Below are positions 61,345 through 64,000 of a stretch of DNA of 64,000 nt, one piece after another (positions within the stretch are counted from its first letter, which is position 1; every line of letters starts with the position of its first letter). This DNA comes from Empedobacter sp036647415 (GTDB taxonomy: Bacteria > Bacteroidota > Bacteroidia > Flavobacteriales > Weeksellaceae), in NCBI RefSeq assembly GCF_036647415.1, contig NZ_JAVXKG010000001.1:1-64000 (forward strand), read 5' to 3'. The notes beneath the pieces are model-generated. The model did not search any database. It saw only the letters and a list, made by a program, of their open reading frames with translations, and was not told where the DNA came from. The translations under genes were made by a program, and so were the position numbers.

Positions 61345-61902
61345 ATGACAAAAGCCGAAGCAAGGAAATATTACAGAAACTTACGCAAACAATTCTCAAG
61401 AGAAGAAGTTAATAATCTTAGTGCGCAGATTTTTAATCAATTGAAACAGATAGATTTTACTTCTGCTCAAACTTTTCACATTTTTTTACCGATAGAAAAA
61501 AACAACGAGATCAATACTTATCCTATTATTGATTGGTTGTTTCAACAACACAAAAACGTCGTTTTACCGCTTGTTGTTGGTGATGATATGATAAATTGTG
61601 AAGTAAAAAAAGGCTTTGAAACACAACTAAATTCACTTCAAATTCCAGAACCTATTCATTACAAAGAAATTGATTCTACTGAAATTGATGTGATTTTAAT
61701 TCCACTATTTGTAGCGGATAAAAAAGGGAATAGAGTGGGTTATGGAGGTGGATATTACGACACATTTTTGGCGAAATGTAAACCTGAGTCAAAAAAAATA
61801 GGTTTAACATATTTTAAACCTATTGATACTATTGAAGATGCTTATTTGGGCGATTTTCCTTTAGATTCTTGTATCACTCCAGAAGGTATAACGTCTTTCT
61901 GA
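61345..61902 (+). CDS. 5-formyltetrahydrofolate cyclo-ligase
   Basis: A 185-residue ATP-dependent enzyme that converts 5-formyl-THF to methenyl-THF. The N-terminal KAEARKYYRNLRKQ has the conserved Lys/Arg, LPIEKNNEINTYPII the folate-binding loop, and RVGYGGGYYDTFLA the ATP-binding GxGxGYYD motif. It lies between the 44-residue membrane protein and a convergent lipoprotein gene, whose last codons overlap its 3' end by 61 bases. Divergently placed folD makes a small one-carbon cluster. Confidence 0.9.
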   Translation: MTKAEARKYYRNLRKQFSREEVNNLSAQIFNQLKQIDFTSAQTFHIFLPIEKNNEINTYPIIDWLFQQHKNVVLPLVVGDDMINCEVKKGFETQLNSLQIPEPIHYKEIDSTEIDVILIPLFVADKKGNRVGYGGGYYDTFLAKCKPESKKIGLTYFKPIDTIEDAYLGDFPLDSCITPEGITSF

Positions 61903-62471
61903 ACGGAATCTTTTTTCTCATTCAATGTTCTGAAATAAAATTTAAACTCGCGCTTAAACTGTATTGGTTCTTGCTTCAAAACAAAAACGCCTACACGATT
62001 GTTACTTTCTATTAATTTCTTATCTGCATTAAAATAGTTAATAGAATACGCAATTTTCTTGATAGAATCTGGCGTTATAGAGTCTTTTGGTAATATTGCA
62101 AATTTTGTTACAGATGTATAGGTTACTTTTTTTGAGGCTAAATCTCTCAATAACGGATAAATTTCTGTTGTATCTTTTTCTGGGAAATAGGCCAATAATT
62201 GATCTTTCAACAAACTATCAACCACCGTATCGCTTGTGTTAGAAGCCAGCGCAGAAAGTTCATAAAACTCGCGTAATTTCTGCTTTGCAATAAAATTTAC
62301 AGCTTCTAACGAGTCCATTTTACTACTCACAGTAGACGCCTCATTTTTATATCCTTTTATCGCTTCTGGGTTATAATCTCCTTTATATTTATCGTCTTTA
62401 CACGAAAATATAATCCAAACACTACATAGCACAACTAGGCTAAACTGAGTAATTTTACTTATCATTCTCAT
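61842..62471 (-). CDS. Lipoprotein of unknown function, partner of the membrane regulator
   Basis: A 209-residue predicted lipoprotein (lipobox IIFSC, Cys24). The mature part is a helix-rich N-terminal stretch (about 45-110, KLREFYELSALASNTSDTVV) and a strand-rich C-terminal half (AYSINYFNADKKLIESNNRVGVFVLKQEPIQFKREFKFYFRTL). I do not recognise the family. Its start overlaps the end of the upstream membrane-regulator-like gene by 17 bases, so the two are coupled. The last 61 bases overlap the convergent cyclo-ligase gene, leaving no room for a terminator. Confidence 0.75.
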   Translation of the reverse strand: MRMISKITQFSLVVLCSVWIIFSCKDDKYKGDYNPEAIKGYKNEASTVSSKMDSLEAVNFIAKQKLREFYELSALASNTSDTVVDSLLKDQLLAYFPEKDTTEIYPLLRDLASKKVTYTSVTKFAILPKDSITPDSIKKIAYSINYFNADKKLIESNNRVGVFVLKQEPIQFKREFKFYFRTLNEKKDSVQKDVIPSGVIQESKGKSPK

Positions 62472-63531
62472 CTTGTTGGATTTTAAATTTTAATTTAACA
62501 ATTTTTCCATTTTTGCTTTCAGATTCGATCAAAGAAAAATTCTTTAACGAAGTCGTCGGCATTGTAACCAAATTAATATATTGTTGTTTTGATAAAATCT
62601 CAACACCAAAAAAATCATTGTCATAAACCTGATAAATAAGCGCATTATTCGCAATCATTTGGTCAAGTTTAGCTATTCTTTGTTTCAAATCTTTTGCTGA
62701 ATTAGAATAATAATAAAGCATAATTTTATAATCATCAGGCTCTAAAAGCAACTTTTCAGGCTGATTATATTGATGCAAATTAACCTTAAACGTATCTTGT
62801 TTATAATAAGGCGAACTCACAAACATTTTGATTGTATCTCTTTGCGATTCAAATTTTATACAACCTGTTTTTGTCGATAAATAAAGCGGTGTAAAACCAT
62901 CTCTAATTATTGTAACCTCAACAGAATTTGTTACAGCCGTCTGTCGATCAGCATCTACAAAACAAAATTCGTATTCTTTTTGGTCGAAAAAAGAATAATA
63001 AACGCCTGCCCCAATTCCACACAAAACTAAAATTGTAGCCGAAATCATCGAAATTAATTTAAGTTTCGGTTTTGTTTTCTTCGTTTTATCAGGTTCTTCT
63101 TCTTTGTTTGTCGATTCTTTATTTTCGGGAATAATTTCTGTCGAAACTTCTTCTGAAAAATTATTTTTTGGTAGATTATTTTCTGTTTTTTCTGCTTCTA
63201 TCGTCGATTCTTCAACTTTATTTGTTCCAAAATGTTCATTTTTATTAATTTGAACAAAATGCGCCCAATTCTTATAACCACAATATTGTGATAGCAGATT
63301 GAGCATGTCTATGCGTGGAAGTTTCTTAAAATCTGACTTAAAATACGTATAAAACCATTTTTCGCTCACAGTAGAGCGGGTTTTATTGAATAAATCGTCT
63401 TGAAAAGAAGTAATTTCTTGACCTCTCCAATCAGAAATATTATCGGATTGAGCAGAATTTTCTTCTAAAAATCGTTTTGCTATCGATTTTTTTAGAATTT
63501 CGAAAATTTCTATATCTGTAAATTTGCTCAA
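62455..63531 (-). CDS. Membrane-spanning protein with possible helix-turn-helix-like N-domain
   Basis: A 358-residue protein I do not recognise by name. Residues 1-100 are cytoplasmic and resemble a domain seen at the start of other Bacteroidota membrane proteins (FQDDLFNKTRSTVSEKWFYTYFKSDF, then LPRIDMLNLLSQYCGYKNWAHFV), compatible with a DNA-binding-like fold. A Glu/Lys-rich linker (105-155) leads to one membrane helix (158-181). The outer part has beta-strand sequence (NSVEVTIIRDGFTPLYLSTKTG) and a basic end. The start is a TTG at 63531, with a stop codon directly upstream and no earlier ATG. The downstream lipoprotein overlaps it by 17 bases. The layout suggests a one-component membrane-bound regulator. 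Confidence 0.7.
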   Translation of the reverse strand: MSKFTDIEIFEILKKSIAKRFLEENSAQSDNISDWRGQEITSFQDDLFNKTRSTVSEKWFYTYFKSDFKKLPRIDMLNLLSQYCGYKNWAHFVQINKNEHFGTNKVEESTIEAEKTENNLPKNNFSEEVSTEIIPENKESTNKEEEPDKTKKTKPKLKLISMISATILVLCGIGAGVYYSFFDQKEYEFCFVDADRQTAVTNSVEVTIIRDGFTPLYLSTKTGCIKFESQRDTIKMFVSSPYYKQDTFKVNLHQYNQPEKLLLEPDDYKIMLYYYSNSAKDLKQRIAKLDQMIANNALIYQVYDNDFFGVEILSKQQYINLVTMPTTSLKNFSLIESESKNGKIVKLKFKIQQDENDK

Positions 63532-63840
63532 AAATTAAAGTTTAAATAATTGGTTATGAATATTTTGTAAAATAAAAACGATTTTACAATTTGTTTTTAA
63601 ATACATCTACAAATAAAATAATTTTTTTGATAAGATGCGTTGTATTTCTTTATTAATGATGTTTTGTTTGATATTATATGTTGTAAAACTTTTGTTGATT
63701 ATTTGCACAATTGATTACAACAATGTTACAACTATTTTGCTTAGAAAAATATTGTTGTCGTTCTAACTTTGACTTAACAAAATGATTGAGAAATCAACGA
63801 AAATTAAAAATCAAATTAAACATTTAAAAAAATTAAAGTT
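63532..63840. other. Gene-free divergent region with inverted repeat and promoter
   Basis: A 309-base AT-rich gap with no convincing gene. TTGTAAAAT-N7-ATTTTACAA (63565-63589) is a perfect inverted repeat 33 bases upstream of the membrane-regulator gene. TAACTTTG (63764-63771) is a -7 box for the following lipoprotein, with a leader of about 65 bases. Confidence 0.5.
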
Positions 63841-64000
63841 ATGAAAAAATTAGCATTAAACGTAATCGTATTAGGAGTTATTGGAACTGCATTTGGTTTA
63901 TCTTCTTGTAATTTATTTGGATCGAAAGAAACAAAAACTGAAACAGAGGTAAAAAATGATACAATTACAACAATTGAAGATTCTGTAAAAATTGATTCTG
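63841..64000 (+). CDS. Lipoprotein, 3' end beyond window
   Basis: The first 53 codons of a reading frame: a signal segment MKKLALNVIVLGVIGTAFGL followed by the lipobox LSSC (Cys23), then a Lys/Glu/Thr-rich stretch (GSKETKTETEVKNDT) and TTIEDSVKIDS. The composition resembles the small Bacteroidota lipoproteins with acidic mature parts. The remainder is outside the window, so size and function cannot be judged. The -7 box TAACTTTG lies upstream. Confidence 0.8.
   Translation, partial: MKKLALNVIVLGVIGTAFGLSSCNLFGSKETKTETEVKNDTITTIEDSVKIDS

Noticed and set aside
1..64000. Search for CRISPR arrays, insertion sequences, att sites and replication origin
   Set aside because: No spaced direct repeats, no transposase or integrase frame, and no cluster of DnaA boxes were seen.

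Overview
The window looks like chromosome of a low-GC member of the Bacteroidota, order Flavobacteriales. The best guess is an Empedobacter- or Elizabethkingia-like member of the Weeksellaceae. Supporting signs are the family-restricted genes (gldD, GLPGLI, DUF6089, DUF4254 and DUF4292 proteins), a glycosylasparaginase very like the classical flavobacterial enzyme, a mevalonate-pathway kinase, genes that generally lack Shine-Dalgarno sequences, and many promoters carrying the Bacteroidota -7 box TAnnTTTG. The exact genus is inference. No phage, insertion sequence, CRISPR array, rRNA or replication origin was seen. Almost every gene is intact and in a conserved chromosomal setting, so this is core genome rather than an island.

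Layout. Positions 1-5.9 kb hold a tRNA-Asn cut by the window edge, rseP, gldD, ssb and mutY on the minus strand, then HU, a 30-residue Arg/Lys-rich protein and RNase G on the plus strand. From 6 to 10.3 kb come a siderophore-interacting flavoprotein, a tyrosine phosphatase, and a zinc/cadmium P-type ATPase with its Fur-family regulator. From 10.3 to 16.1 kb there is a divergent N-glycan module (GH92 mannosidase facing glycosylasparaginase and cutC) followed by holB. At 16.1-18 kb are an alanine-rich heptad lipoprotein and serS.

From 18 to 25.9 kb a minus-strand envelope block runs CBS protein, nadK, DUF6089, uppS, bamA, two Skp/OmpH chaperones and rfbD. From 26.1 to 29 kb a plus-strand block holds mevalonate kinase, a UbiA prenyltransferase and rluB. 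From 29 to 41 kb lie secreted enzymes (two S9 peptidases, an M1 peptidase, a GLPGLI protein, a PQQ-like propeller protein), rluF and an ArsC-like protein. From 41 to 47.4 kb is another minus-strand envelope block: flippase, dut, sugar-phosphate nucleotidyltransferase, DUF4292 lipoprotein, EnvC-like protein, tatA and DUF4254. From 47.5 to 56.5 kb are gpsA, a small helical protein, rnhA, a second M1 peptidase, plsC, an unusual hydrolase fusion and pgi. From 56.6 to 64 kb are poxB, azurin, queE, folD, a 44-residue membrane protein, 5-formyl-THF cyclo-ligase, a two-gene membrane-regulator/lipoprotein operon, and the start of another lipoprotein.

The most interesting items are: (i) the membrane-spanning putative one-component regulator with its overlapping lipoprotein partner (61.8-63.5 kb); (ii) an EnvC-like protein with two inserted tandem repeats and a LytM domain lacking its metal ligands; (iii) an Ala/Val heptad lipoprotein ending in lysine, which may be an analogue of Braun lipoprotein; (iv) two very small genes, of 30 and 44 codons; (v) a carboxypeptidase-regulatory-like/hydrolase fusion; and (vi) recurring regulatory DNA: the shared 13-base TATATTTGCACCC promoter core, inverted-repeat operators, terminator families with compensatory changes, and apparently leaderless genes. 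No single dramatic unknown system is visible.
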